Made by a program: the position numbers and the translations under genes
Shown: positions 55,147 to 64,000 of the stretch, piece by piece
How the letters are laid out: the number at the start of each line of letters is the position of its first letter
Numbering within the stretch: position 1 is the first letter of the stretch
The notes under the pieces: model-generated
Told to the model about the DNA's origin: nothing
What the model saw: only the letters and a program-made list of their open reading frames with translations
Database searches by the model: none
From: Rubrivivax sp.
GTDB lineage: Bacteria > Pseudomonadota > Gammaproteobacteria > Burkholderiales > Burkholderiaceae_C
Length of the DNA: 64,000 nt
Assembly (NCBI GenBank): GCA_024641945.1
Contig: JAHECD010000003.1
Coordinates: forward strand, 24,835 to 88,834
Direction of reading: 5' to 3'

Positions 55147-55162
55147 CCACTACCGGTAGAGG
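55147..55162. promoter_or_regulatory. NrdR box 2 upstream of nrdAB
   Basis: CCACTACCGGTAGAGG at 55147-55162 is a weaker NrdR-like box; its arms CACTA/TAG(a)GG follow the consensus. Its centre is 32 bp (three helical turns) from that of box 1, the spacing usual for tandem NrdR sites. The 283 bp from here to the pilR stop hold no gene that I can support. Confidence 0.6.
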
Positions 55163-55445
55163 TTTCTCGGTAATTGCCCGATGCCAAGGCCAGCACCGAA
55201 TCGGCCCATGCGCCGCGACGCCGCATGCAGCTTGCTCATGGGCACGGAACCTCTTGCGCTGCCTCGCTCTTAGCGCAGGACCTGGCCTCAAAGTGAGGCT
55301 CAATGCGGTTGAATCATCCCGCCGGCGCGCAAATCGGCGTCGGGCCGTCAACTGTCAAGTCGCACACCCTGGTCTCGCTAGTGCCTGCATGTCGGCCCTC
55401 GCTGCCATGTGGCACGGACGACGCGCCGCCACACAAGCCTTCCGA

Positions 55446-56954
55446 TCAGCCGGTATCACCGCGGTCGGATTCGCCAGTTCCCGTCATCACACCCAATCGA
55501 GCCATCCGGTAGCGCATCTGGCGCAACGACAGCCCGAGGCTGGCGCCGGCCGCGGTGCGGTTGTAGCGATGGCGTTCGAGCGCGCGCTCGAGCACGTCGC
55601 GCTCGATTGCATCGAGGTAGGCCACCAGGTCGGTGGGCAGCGCCGACGGTGGAGCGCCCGCAGCGGCCGGTGTGGGCCCGGCGGCCGCTGCTTGGGGCGG
55701 GGACGATCGCGACGATGGCGACACGATGTCGTCGATGCCGGGTTCGGCAAGGCCGAGATCCTCGCGCTCGATGCGCTCGCCGCCGGACAGGGCGAGCGCG
55801 CGGTGCAACAGGTTCTCGAGCTCGCGCACATTGCCGGGAAACGGATGGCGCGACAGCAGATCGAGCGCACCGGTCGACATCGATGGCAGCGGGTCGACAC
55901 CCGCATCGGCCGCGATTCGACGCAGCACGGCCGAGCAGATCGCGCCAAGGTCGGAGATCCGCTCGCGCAAGGGCGGCAGCATGATCTGGATCACGTTGAG
56001 CCGGTAGAACAAGTCTTGCCGGAAACGCCCCGCGTGAACCTCTTCACCGAGATCCTTATGGGTTGCGCTGAGGATGCGAACATTGGCCGGCACTTCGGCC
56101 ACCGCACCGACCGGACGCACGGCGCGTTCCTGGATCACACGCAGCAGCTTGCTCTGCATGGCCAGCGGCAGATCGCCGATCTCGTCCAGAAACAGCGTGC
56201 CGCCCTGCGCGGCCTGGAAGAAACCTTCGCGGTCCTCGGCCGCTCCGGTGAACGCGCCCTTTCGATAACCGAAGAACTCAGCCTCGAGAAGCGCCTCCGG
56301 AATCGCGCCACAGTTCACGGCGATGAACGGCAAGGTCGCGCGCGGCGACGCGTCGTGAATCGCGCGCGCCACCAGTTCCTTGCCAGTGCCGGATTCGCCG
56401 CGCACGAGCACGGGCGCCATGCTGCGCGCCACCTTGCCGATCAGCTCACGCACCTGGCGCATCGCTGACGAATCGCCGACGAGCCGGTCGATGGCGGCAA
56501 CGGTGGGGCCGGCGCGTTCGCGCTTGGCCCCGGCGTCGCGCGAGACCACCGGTGCCCGCGCGGGTGTCGATTCGGTCGAGCCACGGCCGAGCGCCGACGC
56601 CACGACGGCCCGAAACTGCTTCAGGTCCACGGGCTTGGTGAGGTAGTCGTACGCACCGGCTTTCAACGCCTCGACGGCGTTCTCGGCCGATCCGTACGCG
56701 GTGATCACGATCGCCTTCTCGGTACGGCCGGCGGCTTCGAGCTGCTGCAGGAGGTCGAGCCCGCTGGCGCCTGGAAGCCGCATGTCCGTGATGACCGCGT
56801 GGTAAGTGCGTTCGTCGAGCAGCGTCCAGGCGTCTTCCACCGAACCGGCGCAGTCGACATCGTACCCCTCGCGCACCAGCGTGAGTTCATACAGCGTGCG
56901 CAGATCCGGCTCGTCATCGATGACGAGCAGGCTCTGACGTAGAGGGTTGCTCAC
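55446..56954 (-). CDS. pilR: PilR, sigma-54-dependent response regulator of type IV pili
   Basis: NtrC-class activator, 502 residues. REC domain ([15 protein letters not shown]; phospho-Asp in [19 protein letters not shown]); AAA+ domain (Walker [13 protein letters not shown], sigma-54 contact [10 protein letters not shown], Walker [19 protein letters not shown]); Fis-type HTH at the C terminus ([20 protein letters not shown]). It activates the major pilin gene in relatives. It overlaps pilS by four bases (56951-56954). AmpD, which I recall as often sitting between pilR and nrdA in related species, is not seen here. Confidence 0.95.
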   Translation of the reverse strand: MSNPLRQSLLVIDDEPDLRTLYELTLVREGYDVDCAGSVEDAWTLLDERTYHAVITDMRLPGASGLDLLQQLEAAGRTEKAIVITAYGSAENAVEALKAGAYDYLTKPVDLKQFRAVVASALGRGSTESTPARAPVVSRDAGAKRERAGPTVAAIDRLVGDSSAMRQVRELIGKVARSMAPVLVRGESGTGKELVARAIHDASPRATLPFIAVNCGAIPEALLEAEFFGYRKGAFTGAAEDREGFFQAAQGGTLFLDEIGDLPLAMQSKLLRVIQERAVRPVGAVAEVPANVRILSATHKDLGEEVHAGRFRQDLFYRLNVIQIMLPPLRERISDLGAICSAVLRRIAADAGVDPLPSMSTGALDLLSRHPFPGNVRELENLLHRALALSGGERIEREDLGLAEPGIDDIVSPSSRSSPPQAAAAGPTPAAAGAPPSALPTDLVAYLDAIERDVLERALERHRYNRTAAGASLGLSLRQMRYRMARLGVMTGTGESDRGDTG

Positions 56955-58924
56955 GGCGTGATGGTGTTCGTCGGCTCGGTCAGAGGGCCGCGCTGCATCA
57001 CGACGACAAAGCCGTTGCGGTGACGGTCCGTCGGTGAGCGCGCGCGGAATTCAATGCTTGCGCCGTAGCGCTCACACAGTTCGCGGCAAATATACAGGCC
57101 CAGCCCGGACCCGCGGCTGCGCGTCGAGAAGAAGGGCTCGAACAGGTGCGGCTCGACGTCGGTGGCGATTGGCGGTCCATCGCTGGCCACCGAGAGCACG
57201 GCCGTCATGTCGTCGCGTGCCGCCAGCCGCAACGACACGGCGCCCGGCTTGCCGCTGCAGTGGCGCAGGGCGTTGTCCAGCAGATTGACGAGGACTCGAC
57301 GCAGGTGTTCCGGGTCGAACATCACGCGGAGCGGCAACTTGGGCAGATCGACGAGTACCGTCGCCGTCTCGCCCATGTCGATGCCGGCGGTTCGGGCCCA
57401 TTCGGACGCTGCCGCACCGACCTCAGCGCGTGCGTCGACCATCGGCATGCCCGAGGACGGCCCGGGCGCCACCTCGAGCACGTCGTCGACGATGCGCTGC
57501 AGGCGGCGCACGTTCTCGGCCACCATGTGTGCAAGCGTCTGCTGGGTGGGCGTCAACGTGTCCTCGACGAGCAGGGCATTGGCCTGAGAGATGGCGGCCA
57601 GCGGATTGCGGATCTCGTGTGCGATGCCCGCCGAGACGCGGCCCATCGCGGCCAGCTTCTCCTGGCGCAGCCGGGCCTGTGCGGTGCGCACGTCCTCGAG
57701 CAGCACGACGCAGAAGTCTTCGCCCGTCGATTTGCCCGCCATGCCCTTGACGTCGTCATCGTCGGCATCGCCGTCATCGAGGACGCTTCGGTGCGTGAAC
57801 CGGACGCGCGTACGCAGCGTTCGACGCGCGGTCTCCCCGAAGACCAACTGCACGTCCTCGCCGGCGTCGGGCCAGCGCCCTTCGGACAAGGCACGCTCGA
57901 CGGCCGCGCACAACGGTTGCCACGCCGGCTCGTCGCGCAGTTGGAAAGGGGGTGCGGGTGCCAAGCCGGATGCGGCCAGCAGCGTGCGCGCGGCGGGATT
58001 GGCGGCACGCACACGAAGGCGTCGATCCACCACGAGCACGCCGTCGGCCATCTCCTCGATCACAAGACGATTCAGGCGCGCCTGCTGGCGGGCGATCTCC
58101 AGGCTGCCGCGTGCCGCCATCTCTTCCCGGGCCAGACGGCCGGCCAGTTCGGCCGCCATCAGCACGATGACGAACAGGCCGATGCCCGCGAGCCCCGACT
58201 GAGCGAGCACGGCAACCCCGTCACCGGTGCTGGGCATTGCCCGCAAGGCCACCGCGAGCAGCAGCAGCGCGACACCGGCCGACGTGGCCAACGCCACCAG
58301 CCGCGGCACCAGCACGCCCGACATGACCACGGGCAGGACCAGCAGGGCTGCGTAGTTGAAGCTCGTCCCGGCATCCAGGATGTGCAGCAACCCGAAGGCG
58401 AGCAGGTCGACGCCTATCGTGGCGATCCACTGGCGGCGACGGCGCTTGACCAGCACCTGCGGCTGCGTCAACTCACGGTAACTGGGCAACAGCCAAAGCA
58501 CGACCGCCTGCAGCGCGTACAGGACGCACACGAGCACGACCTCGGGCAGCGAGCGCACGCCGAGCAGATTGGTCGCCCCCTGCGCCACCACGAGCGCCAC
58601 GCCGATGGCGGCACGCGCTGCCGCGTAAGTGCGCACGATGCGCACGAGCGCACTGACCGGCGACGTGGCGACCCGCCGCGCCTCGCGCGAAAGCAGTCGG
58701 CTCTCCGGTTCGTCACCGGCGGCGACCCAGGGAGGTCCGAATGCGGGGCCATCGTCGCGCCGGCTGTCGGGCGCTGCAGTGGAGTCACCGACGACGCCGG
58801 CCGCGCCAAGCCAGGATTCCTCGAACGGCGGCGTGCGGGGTTCCAGACGGCGATCGACGGCCCTTCGGTCGGCAGCCCGGCGATCGCTCTGGCGGCGGTC
58901 GGCGCGGCTGTCACCCGATGTCAT
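56951..58924 (-). CDS. pilS: PilS, sensor histidine kinase of type IV pili
   Basis: Membrane sensor kinase, 657 residues. An Arg/Asp-rich, poorly structured first 80 residues is followed by several membrane helices ([52 protein letters not shown] and [17 protein letters not shown]), a PAS-like segment ([20 protein letters not shown]), an HisKA domain with the phospho-His in [15 protein letters not shown], and a HATPase_c domain ([29 protein letters not shown]). It phosphorylates PilR. It is longer than the usual roughly 530 residues because of the N terminus. The start at 58924 overlaps the next gene. Confidence 0.93.
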   Translation of the reverse strand: MTSGDSRADRRQSDRRAADRRAVDRRLEPRTPPFEESWLGAAGVVGDSTAAPDSRRDDGPAFGPPWVAAGDEPESRLLSREARRVATSPVSALVRIVRTYAAARAAIGVALVVAQGATNLLGVRSLPEVVLVCVLYALQAVVLWLLPSYRELTQPQVLVKRRRRQWIATIGVDLLAFGLLHILDAGTSFNYAALLVLPVVMSGVLVPRLVALATSAGVALLLLAVALRAMPSTGDGVAVLAQSGLAGIGLFVIVLMAAELAGRLAREEMAARGSLEIARQQARLNRLVIEEMADGVLVVDRRLRVRAANPAARTLLAASGLAPAPPFQLRDEPAWQPLCAAVERALSEGRWPDAGEDVQLVFGETARRTLRTRVRFTHRSVLDDGDADDDDVKGMAGKSTGEDFCVVLLEDVRTAQARLRQEKLAAMGRVSAGIAHEIRNPLAAISQANALLVEDTLTPTQQTLAHMVAENVRRLQRIVDDVLEVAPGPSSGMPMVDARAEVGAAASEWARTAGIDMGETATVLVDLPKLPLRVMFDPEHLRRVLVNLLDNALRHCSGKPGAVSLRLAARDDMTAVLSVASDGPPIATDVEPHLFEPFFSTRSRGSGLGLYICRELCERYGASIEFRARSPTDRHRNGFVVVMQRGPLTEPTNTITP

Positions 58925-59163
58925 GAAGAGCCCGAGCCCAGGCGTCGATGGTCCTCGCTGCAGTACAGGCGCTCGCCGTCTGCGAGCGCGTCACCACGCG
59001 GCAGGTGCACGCCGCAATGGGCACAGGACACCACGTCCTGCACGGGCCCGGGCTTGCGCCCGCCGGCTGGCATGTTGCCGCGTGCCGAGGCACGCGCCGC
59101 ACGCCCGAGCACCCACCATGCCACGCCCACGATGATGGCCACGAGGATCAGAAATCGAGCCAT
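58921..59163 (-). CDS. PP0621-type small membrane protein with C-terminal zinc motif
   Basis: An 80-residue protein with an N-terminal membrane helix (ARFLILVAIIVGVAWWVLG) and a C-terminal knuckle CAHCGVHLPRGDAL followed by LYCSEDH, suggesting a CxxC...C(x)nH metal site. It belongs to the PP0621 family found next to pilS in many betaproteobacteria. Function is unknown. It overlaps pilS by 4 bp (58921-58924) and lies 18 bp from the CcsA-like gene. Confidence 0.85.
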   Translation of the reverse strand: MARFLILVAIIVGVAWWVLGRAARASARGNMPAGGRKPGPVQDVVSCAHCGVHLPRGDALADGERLYCSEDHRRLGSGSS

Positions 59164-59181
59164 GTGTCGACTCCCGGGCCG

Positions 59182-59994
59182 TCAGGCCCCACGGTTGAGA
59201 ACGACCTCGGTCACGAAGCGCGTACCCGCATACGCCAGCAAAAGTACGATCGTGCCGATATACAGCCAGGTCGTGGCCTGGCGGCCGCGCCACCCACGCC
59301 ATTGCCGGCCAGCGAGCAGCGCCGCGAACAGGGCCCAGGCCAGCAAAGACAGCACTGTCTTGTGGTTGAGTCGCCAGCGGTCTTCTGTAGCCACGCCCAG
59401 CGCAATGGCCGCCGTCAGCACCACGAAGCCCGCCTGTACGAAGCGGTACGTCAGGCGCTCGAGTTGCAGCAAGGGCATGCCGAAGGACGGCTGAACGACC
59501 GGCCCCGAAGCGCGCTGGCGCATGCGCCGTTCCGCTTCGTCAAGCAGCAATCCATGCAAGACCGCAGCGCCGAAAAGGCCGTACGCGGCGACACCCAGCA
59601 ACCAGTGCAATGGGGCCCAGCGCGAACCCAAGGTGCGCAGTTCGCCGGGGAATGCCAGTGCCAAGGCCACGGCCGCCGTACCCGCCAACGCCAGGATGCG
59701 GCGCACGGCAGGCACGGGCAGCAGCCGGCTTTCGATGGCGTGAACGGCGAGCACGAGGCAGACAGTCAGCGACAGCACCGGCCCGAACCCCAGCCGCGCT
59801 GCAGCGCCGGCGATGCCGACGTGGCCGATCTCGGTGGTCAGCATCAGGGCATGCGCAACCACGCCCAGCGAGAGTGCCGGTGCCGCCGCCCGCGACAACG
59901 TCGAGAGCGGCAGCCACGCCAGCGTGTACGCCACGAGCGCTGCCATTGCCATCCACAGCGGCCAGCCTGTCGCAGACACCGACGATAAAATCAT
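59182..59994 (-). CDS. CcsA/YpjD-type cytochrome c assembly-like membrane protein
   Basis: A 270-residue polytopic inner-membrane protein resembling the CcsA/YpjD (HemX-like) group. Several hydrophobic helices are visible (WPLWMAMAALVAYTLAW, GPVLSLTVCLVLAVHAI, WLLGVAAYGLFGAAVLHGLL, VQAGFVVLTAAIALGVA, VLSLLAWALFAALLAG and YIGTIVLLLAYAGTRFV). The His residues HWL/RLNHKTVLS are in places compatible with a haem-handling role. ATG at 59994 was used. It is divergent from ffh with 61 bp between the two starts. Confidence 0.8.
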   Translation of the reverse strand: MILSSVSATGWPLWMAMAALVAYTLAWLPLSTLSRAAAPALSLGVVAHALMLTTEIGHVGIAGAAARLGFGPVLSLTVCLVLAVHAIESRLLPVPAVRRILALAGTAAVALALAFPGELRTLGSRWAPLHWLLGVAAYGLFGAAVLHGLLLDEAERRMRQRASGPVVQPSFGMPLLQLERLTYRFVQAGFVVLTAAIALGVATEDRWRLNHKTVLSLLAWALFAALLAGRQWRGWRGRQATTWLYIGTIVLLLAYAGTRFVTEVVLNRGA

Positions 59995-60055
59995 GGATCG
60001 CAGTGTACTTTCGCGGCCCGGGCTCCCTGCCCGCAAGCAAGGCCGCCTCCAGCCC

Positions 60056-61411
60056 ATGGCCTCCAATCTCACCGACCGCCTGTCGCGCCTCGTCAAGACG
60101 ATGCGCGGCCAGGCCCGCATCACCGAAGACAACGTGCAGGACATGTTGCGGGAGGTGCGCATGGCACTGCTCGAAGCCGACGTCGCACTGCCCGTGGTGC
60201 GCGACTTCATCGCGCGCGTGAAGGAAAAGGCACTCGGGCAGGAGGTCGTCGGGTCTCTCAACCCGGGCCAGGCGCTGGTGGGTGTGGTGCACAAGGAACT
60301 CGCGGCCACGATGGGTGCGGGCATCGCCGACATCGACCTCGCCACGCAACCGCCCGCCGTCATCCTGATGGCCGGGCTTCAGGGCGCGGGCAAGACGACG
60401 ACGACGGCCAAGCTCGCCAAATACCTCATCGAGCGCCGCAAGAAAAAGGTACTCACCGTTTCGGCCGACGTGTACCGCCCGGCCGCGATCGAGCAACTGA
60501 AGACAGTGACAAAACAGGCCGGCGCCGAGTGGTTTCCCAGCGCGCCAGACCAGAAACCGCACGACATCGCACTGGCCGCGATCGACCACGCCAGACGCCA
60601 TTATTTCGATGTGCTGCTCGTCGACACCGCCGGGCGGCTCGGCATCGACGAGGCGTTGATGGCGGAAATCACCGACTTGCACGCCACGCTCAAGCCGGTG
60701 GAGACGCTCTTCGTCGTCGACGCCATGCAGGGCCAGGATGCCGTCAACACCGCCAAGGCTTTCAAGGATGCACTGCCGCTCACTGGCGTGGTGCTGACCA
60801 AGCTCGACGGCGATTCGCGTGGCGGGGCTGCACTGTCGGTGCGCCAGGTCACCGGGGTGCCGATCAAGTTCGCCGGTGTGTCCGAAAAGATCGAAGGCCT
60901 CGAGGCCTTCGACGCCGAGCGCCACGCCGGGCGCGTGCTGGGCATGGGCGACATCGTGGCGCTCGTCGAGGAGGTCCAGAAGGGTGTCGATATCGAGGCC
61001 GCGCAGAAGTTCGCGGCCAAGGTCAAGGCCGGCGACACCTTCGACCTCAACGACTTTCTGGCCCAGATCTCGCAGATGAAGAAGATGGGGGGCCTGGCCG
61101 GGCTGATGGACAAGTTGCCGACGCAGTTGACCGCGAAGGCGGCCGGTGCCGACATGGGCAAGGCAGACCGCGACGTGCGCCGCATGGAAGGCATGATCTG
61201 CTCGATGACGCCGCTCGAGCGGCGAAAGCCCGAACTCATCAAGGCCGCGCGCAAGCGCCGCATCGCCACCGGCGCGGGTGTGCAGGTGCAGGAAGTTAAC
61301 CGCATGCTGAACCAGTTCGAGCAGATGCAGTCGATGATGAAGAAGATGAAGGGCGGCGGACTGATGAAGATGATGAAACGCATGGGCGGAATGCCCGGCA
61401 TGCCGCGCTGA
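60056..61411 (+). CDS. ffh: signal recognition particle protein Ffh
   Basis: SRP GTPase, 451 residues. N domain (ASNLTDRLSRLVKTMRGQAR), G domain with P loop LQGAGKTTTTAKLAKYLIER, then VSADVYRPAAIEQL, the DTAGRLGIDE G3 and TKLDGDSRGGA G4 blocks, and a methionine-rich M domain from about residue 300 (ISQMKKMGGLAGLMDKLP; terminal MMKKMKGGGLMKMMKRMGG). It targets membrane proteins cotranslationally with the 4.5S RNA (not in this window) and FtsY. ATG at 60056 fits the family; in-frame upstream codons belong to the divergent ccsA region. Confidence 0.97.
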   Translation: MASNLTDRLSRLVKTMRGQARITEDNVQDMLREVRMALLEADVALPVVRDFIARVKEKALGQEVVGSLNPGQALVGVVHKELAATMGAGIADIDLATQPPAVILMAGLQGAGKTTTTAKLAKYLIERRKKKVLTVSADVYRPAAIEQLKTVTKQAGAEWFPSAPDQKPHDIALAAIDHARRHYFDVLLVDTAGRLGIDEALMAEITDLHATLKPVETLFVVDAMQGQDAVNTAKAFKDALPLTGVVLTKLDGDSRGGAALSVRQVTGVPIKFAGVSEKIEGLEAFDAERHAGRVLGMGDIVALVEEVQKGVDIEAAQKFAAKVKAGDTFDLNDFLAQISQMKKMGGLAGLMDKLPTQLTAKAAGADMGKADRDVRRMEGMICSMTPLERRKPELIKAARKRRIATGAGVQVQEVNRMLNQFEQMQSMMKKMKGGGLMKMMKRMGGMPGMPR

Positions 61412-61431
61412 ATCGTGAGGCCGCGCGGCAT
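61400..61431 (+). terminator. hairpin across the ffh stop
   Basis: A 9-bp perfect inverted repeat, ATGCCGCGC (61400-61408) and GCGCGGCAT (61423-61431), with a 14-nt loop lies across the ffh stop codon. No U tract follows, so it may stabilise the mRNA end or attenuate rather than terminate. Confidence 0.3.
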
Positions 61432-61596
61432 CAAGGTGAATCCTCCTGCCCCGCCGGACGTGCGCAGGATTTCTCGCTAATTGGGCGTGCGGTAGGTGCT
61501 GCTCACCTGGTGTTACAGATGAGGCGCGGACCGGGTTGACCCGCACGTGCGGCAGCCGATACGGTTGGCTATCGCTCTTCATTGCATCGCCAACAC

Positions 61597-62316
61597 ATGC
61601 TCTTCGATCCCACCCTGGAGGCTGCACTCGGCGCGTCGGCCGTGCTTCTATTCACCCTGCTTGCCATGCGTGCGCGTCCACGCACCGCTCCCGGGCGGCG
61701 CCCCGCACGCCAGGAGGCGCTCGACACCGTGGCCGGGTGGCCACCGGAGGCCACCCGCGTGCTCACTGCCGCCGAGGCGCAGGCGCATGACGTGCTGCAG
61801 CAGGCCACGCCTGGTTTTGTCGTGCTCGGGCAGGTACCGCTGTCGCGCTTCCTGCGCGTGCCCACGCGTTACTCCTATTCGGACTGGCTGGCGCGCGTTG
61901 GCAACCTCAATGCCGACCTGATCGTGTGCGACCCGCAGTCCCGTGTCGTCGCGGTCATCGAGGTCCGCGCGACGCAGGAAAGTGAGCGCAGCCGTCGACG
62001 CCACGACCGCATGGAGCGCGTGTTGCGCGCTGCAGGCATCACCGTACACATGTGGCAGATTGACAAGCTGCCCAGCGTGGCCGACGCACGCGCGCAGCTG
62101 GGCGACCTGCTCGCCCGGCACTCGCCGGGCCATGGGGCTCCTGCGGCCCGACCCGTGTCCTCACGTCCGATGCCCCTCTTCGACCTGCCCGAGATCACCG
62201 AGGTCCTGGCCGAAGGCGACGCCGCCGCGGAAGCGAGGATCGACCCGCTCGAGCCCGTGACGTCCGGCTACTTCGACGATCTGGACATGGCGCCGGCGTC
62301 GCCGGCAAGGGGCTGA
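61597..62316 (+). CDS. DUF2726 domain protein
   Basis: A 239-residue protein with one N-terminal membrane helix (ASAVLLFTLLAMRARP, about residues 11-26) and a DUF2726 domain (about 55-175): VLGQVPLSRFLRVPTRYSYS, then NADLIVCDPQSRVVAVIEVR with a D/ExV-type nuclease-fold pattern. DUF2726 is related to restriction-endonuclease-like folds, but activity is unproven. The C-terminal tail is Pro/Ala-rich and acidic. It starts at the ATG 61597, as TTG at 61582 is less likely. It converges on ftsY with 40 bp between the stops. Confidence 0.75.
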   Translation: MLFDPTLEAALGASAVLLFTLLAMRARPRTAPGRRPARQEALDTVAGWPPEATRVLTAAEAQAHDVLQQATPGFVVLGQVPLSRFLRVPTRYSYSDWLARVGNLNADLIVCDPQSRVVAVIEVRATQESERSRRRHDRMERVLRAAGITVHMWQIDKLPSVADARAQLGDLLARHSPGHGAPAARPVSSRPMPLFDLPEITEVLAEGDAAAEARIDPLEPVTSGYFDDLDMAPASPARG

Positions 62317-62356
62317 CCACGCTGTGGCCGGCGCATTTCGGAAGCTCCGATAGGCG

Positions 62357-63451
62357 TCACTGCACGATGGCTTGTGCGAATTCGCGCGCGCTGAAGGTTT
62401 GCAGATCTTCCAGTCTTTCACCGACACCGATGAAATAGACCGCCATCGGCCGCTTCTCGGCCGCACACCAGCGGGCGATCGCAGCGAGCACGCCCCCTTT
62501 GGCGGTGCCGTCGAGCTTCGTCACGATGAGCCCGGTGAGCTGCAACGCACCGTCGAACGACTTGACCTGGGCCAGTGCGTTCTGGCCCGTATTGCCGTCG
62601 ACCACGAGGAGCACCTCATGCGGCGCGTCGGGCTGTGCCTTGCTGATCGTGCGCCGGATCTTCTTCAGCTCTTCCATCAGGTGCAGCTGCGTGGGGAGGC
62701 GTCCTGCCGTATCCGCGATCACGACGTCGATGCCGCGCGAGCGTCCAGCGGTCACGGCATCGAAGGTCACCGCGGCCGGATCCCCGCCCTGCTGGCTCAC
62801 GATATCCACGCGGTTGCGGTCGCCCCACACGGCAAGCTGCTCGCGGGCGGCGGCGCGGAATGTATCGCCGGCGGCCAGCAACACCTTGCGGCCCCCTTGG
62901 GCCAAGTGGTGCGTCAACTTGCCGATGCTGGTGGTCTTGCCGGCGCCATTGACGCCGACGACCATCATCACCGTGGGCACATGTTCGCCGACGACGAGCG
63001 GCCGCTCGAGCGGCTCGAGCAGGTCGGTCAACGCATCGACGAGCAAGGCCTTCACGGCGGACGGCTCGGTCGCCTTGGCCGCCTTGACCCGCCGTTTCAG
63101 GTCCGCGAGCAGCGCCTCCGTGGCCGGCAACCCGGTGTCGGCCAACAGCAGCGCCGATTCGAGTTCTTCGTACAGCGCATCGTCGACCTGCGTGCCGGTG
63201 AAGACCTGCGCGATATTCGTGCCCGTCTTGCGCAGGCCGGCACGCAGCCGGTCGACCCACCCGGCCCGCGAGGGCGCCGGCTCGGGCGGGGCCAATGTCG
63301 CAAGATCGGTTGGTTCCGAACTCCCCGCCGTGTCCGCAATTCGGGACGGCTGCAAAGGTGGGGCCAGGGGTGGTTCCGGCAGCGCTGCTTGGCCCGGCGT
63401 CCCGTCCGGCAGCGTGGGCGTTGGAGGTTTTTTCTTGAAGAAGCTGAACAT
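62357..63451 (-). CDS. ftsY: signal recognition particle receptor FtsY
   Basis: SRP receptor GTPase, 364 residues. A short N-terminal Lys/Pro-rich segment (MFSFFKKKPPTPTLP) is followed by a Pro/Ala-rich stretch, the N domain (GWVDRLRAGLRKTGTNIAQV) and the G domain with VVGVNGAGKTTSIGKLTH (P loop), LLAAGDTFRAAAREQL, IADTAGRLPTQ and TKLDGTAKGG, ending VGERLEDLQTF. It docks Ffh-ribosome complexes at the membrane. Its partner Ffh is encoded 1.3 kb away on the opposite strand. Confidence 0.97.
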   Translation of the reverse strand: MFSFFKKKPPTPTLPDGTPGQAALPEPPLAPPLQPSRIADTAGSSEPTDLATLAPPEPAPSRAGWVDRLRAGLRKTGTNIAQVFTGTQVDDALYEELESALLLADTGLPATEALLADLKRRVKAAKATEPSAVKALLVDALTDLLEPLERPLVVGEHVPTVMMVVGVNGAGKTTSIGKLTHHLAQGGRKVLLAAGDTFRAAAREQLAVWGDRNRVDIVSQQGGDPAAVTFDAVTAGRSRGIDVVIADTAGRLPTQLHLMEELKKIRRTISKAQPDAPHEVLLVVDGNTGQNALAQVKSFDGALQLTGLIVTKLDGTAKGGVLAAIARWCAAEKRPMAVYFIGVGERLEDLQTFSAREFAQAIVQ

Positions 63452-63497
63452 GGCGTCGAAGGCGTTGACCAGGCCATGTGGCCCGGGCTGCGTTGGC

Positions 63498-63503
63498 TAT
63501 AAT
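63498..63503 (+). promoter_or_regulatory. -10 box of the tRNA gene
   Basis: A perfect TATAAT at 63498-63503 lies 11 bp before the tRNA 5' end, in the right place for its promoter. A good -35 is not seen at 16-18 bp; TTGACC at 63465-63470 is 27 bp away, too far. Confidence 0.6.
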
Positions 63504-63514
63504 CGCCGGCTCTT

Positions 63515-63591
<77 letters not shown>

Positions 63592-63601
63592 AACACCCAA
63601 T

Positions 63602-63639
63602 AGCCCCGCCGGCGGCATGCCTCGCGGGGCTTCATTTTT
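63602..63639 (+). terminator. intrinsic terminator after the tRNA
   Basis: Stem AGCCCCGC (63602-63609) / GCGGGGCT (63624-63631) with a 14-nt loop is followed by TTCATTTTT (63631-63639). It begins 11 bp after the tRNA CCA end and fits an intrinsic terminator. Confidence 0.8.
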
Positions 63640-63840
63640 GGGGCCGGTCGGTTGTGGGCACACCCGCCGTTCGCCGGGCGGGCCGAGTTTGCACTCATCT
63701 CGTGGGGCCGCAGCCAGCGATCAAGCGAAGTCCGGGCCGCCAGGCTGTTAAATCGTTGGCGTGAACAGAGGTGGCTAACCCCTTTGAATGAACCGCGCTG
63801 ATAGACTTTGTTCCCCTTCCACAGCCTCTGGGTCTACACC

Positions 63841-64000
63841 ATGCTCCGCTGTGTCTCCACCTGCCTGTTGGCAGGCGTCGTCGCGCTTTTCCTGCCTGAT
63901 ACTTCGCAGGCGCAGGTTCATCGCAACTTCCCTGCGCAGGCACTGCGCGGTGAACTGAGTGTCAACGCACCGCCCGATGTCCTGCTGAACGGCCGGCCGG
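63841..64000 (+). CDS. secreted protein, partial (right edge)
   Basis: An open frame of 53 codons running off the right edge. The start ATG (63841) is followed by a hydrophobic signal peptide (CLLAGVVALFLPDTSQA, probable cleavage after SQA) and a mature start VHRNFPAQALRGELSVNAPP, which resembles short exported proteins of unknown function in Burkholderiales. The rest is outside the window. The 200 bp between the terminator and this gene holds nothing else I can assign. Confidence 0.6.
   Translation, partial: MLRCVSTCLLAGVVALFLPDTSQAQVHRNFPAQALRGELSVNAPPDVLLNGRP

Noticed and set aside
61412..61596. Possible 4.5S SRP RNA gene next to ffh.
   Set aside because: No GGAA-tetraloop hairpin with the conserved internal-loop sequence was recognised; the segment shows only a hairpin at the ffh stop.
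63695..63943. An 82-codon minus-strand frame at the right end.
   Set aside because: Overlaps the better-supported secreted protein start on the plus strand and lacks a ribosome-binding site.

Overview
This is a GC-rich, densely coded window with the gene orders of Burkholderiales (Betaproteobacteria), probably near Comamonadaceae/Sphaerotilaceae. Indicators are coxB beside a DUF2244 gene, rubredoxin opposite thiD-hemL, a pilGHIJL chemosensory operon, and the run accBC-prmA-DUF3426-pfkB-histone H1-nrdBA-pilRS-ccsA-ffh. It is an ordinary chromosomal segment: I see no prophage, insertion sequence, CRISPR array or rRNA operon. One tRNA (CAT anticodon) lies near the right end.

Layout: 1-2125 (minus) holds partial coxB, DUF2244 and a BioC-like methyltransferase. 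2145-3333 (plus) is comF-trmL. 3398-5762 (minus) is gpsA, secB, grxC and a rhodanese, and 5830-6573 is gpmA. 6635-10393 (minus) is an unusual cluster of a decayed HD-GYP protein, a PRPP-synthetase homologue and a type-2 thymidine/AMP phosphorylase homologue. 10521-15070 (minus) is yqgE-ruvX-pyrR-pyrB-pyrC'-plsC, in which the dihydroorotase homologue has lost its metal-binding HxH. 15105-16601 is a photolyase. 16617-24136 (minus) is a TetR-controlled tripartite RND efflux operon ending in a translationally coupled alpha/beta hydrolase. 24263-34510 (minus) is rubredoxin-pilG-pilH-pilI-pilJ-pilL, the twitching chemosensory system. 34664-44867 (plus) is thiD-like, hemL, mpl, esterase, fabG-like, an RNase II homologue, tonB, an apparent aroE relic, mtgA, a conserved hypothetical and tlpA. 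45164-50047 (plus) is accB, accC, prmA, DUF3426 and a PfkB kinase. 50097-59994 (minus) is a histone H1-like protein, nrdB, nrdA (with tandem NrdR boxes), pilR, pilS, a PP0621-type small protein and a CcsA-like membrane protein. 60056-64000 has ffh, DUF2726, ftsY (minus), a tRNA and the start of a secreted protein gene.

How the genes connect: PilS/PilR (sigma-54 control of pilin genes) and PilGHIJL (twitching control) are both here, so type IV pili are likely important. Both GTPases of the SRP pathway (Ffh, FtsY) and the chaperone SecB cover protein export. PyrR, PyrB and PyrC' are a pyrimidine module. AccB and AccC start fatty acid synthesis.

The points most worth following up are: (1) the degraded aroE at 42660-42983 together with the absence of aroQ upstream of accB, two shikimate-pathway genes missing from positions where I would expect them; (2) the phosphorylase + PRPP-synthetase-like + dead HD-GYP cluster; (3) the hydrolase coupled to the RND pump, with a palindromic candidate operator; (4) the ThiD-like protein with Glu in place of the catalytic Cys; (5) twin perfect palindromes between nrdA and nrdB. 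Family assignments were made by reading motifs, without database searches.
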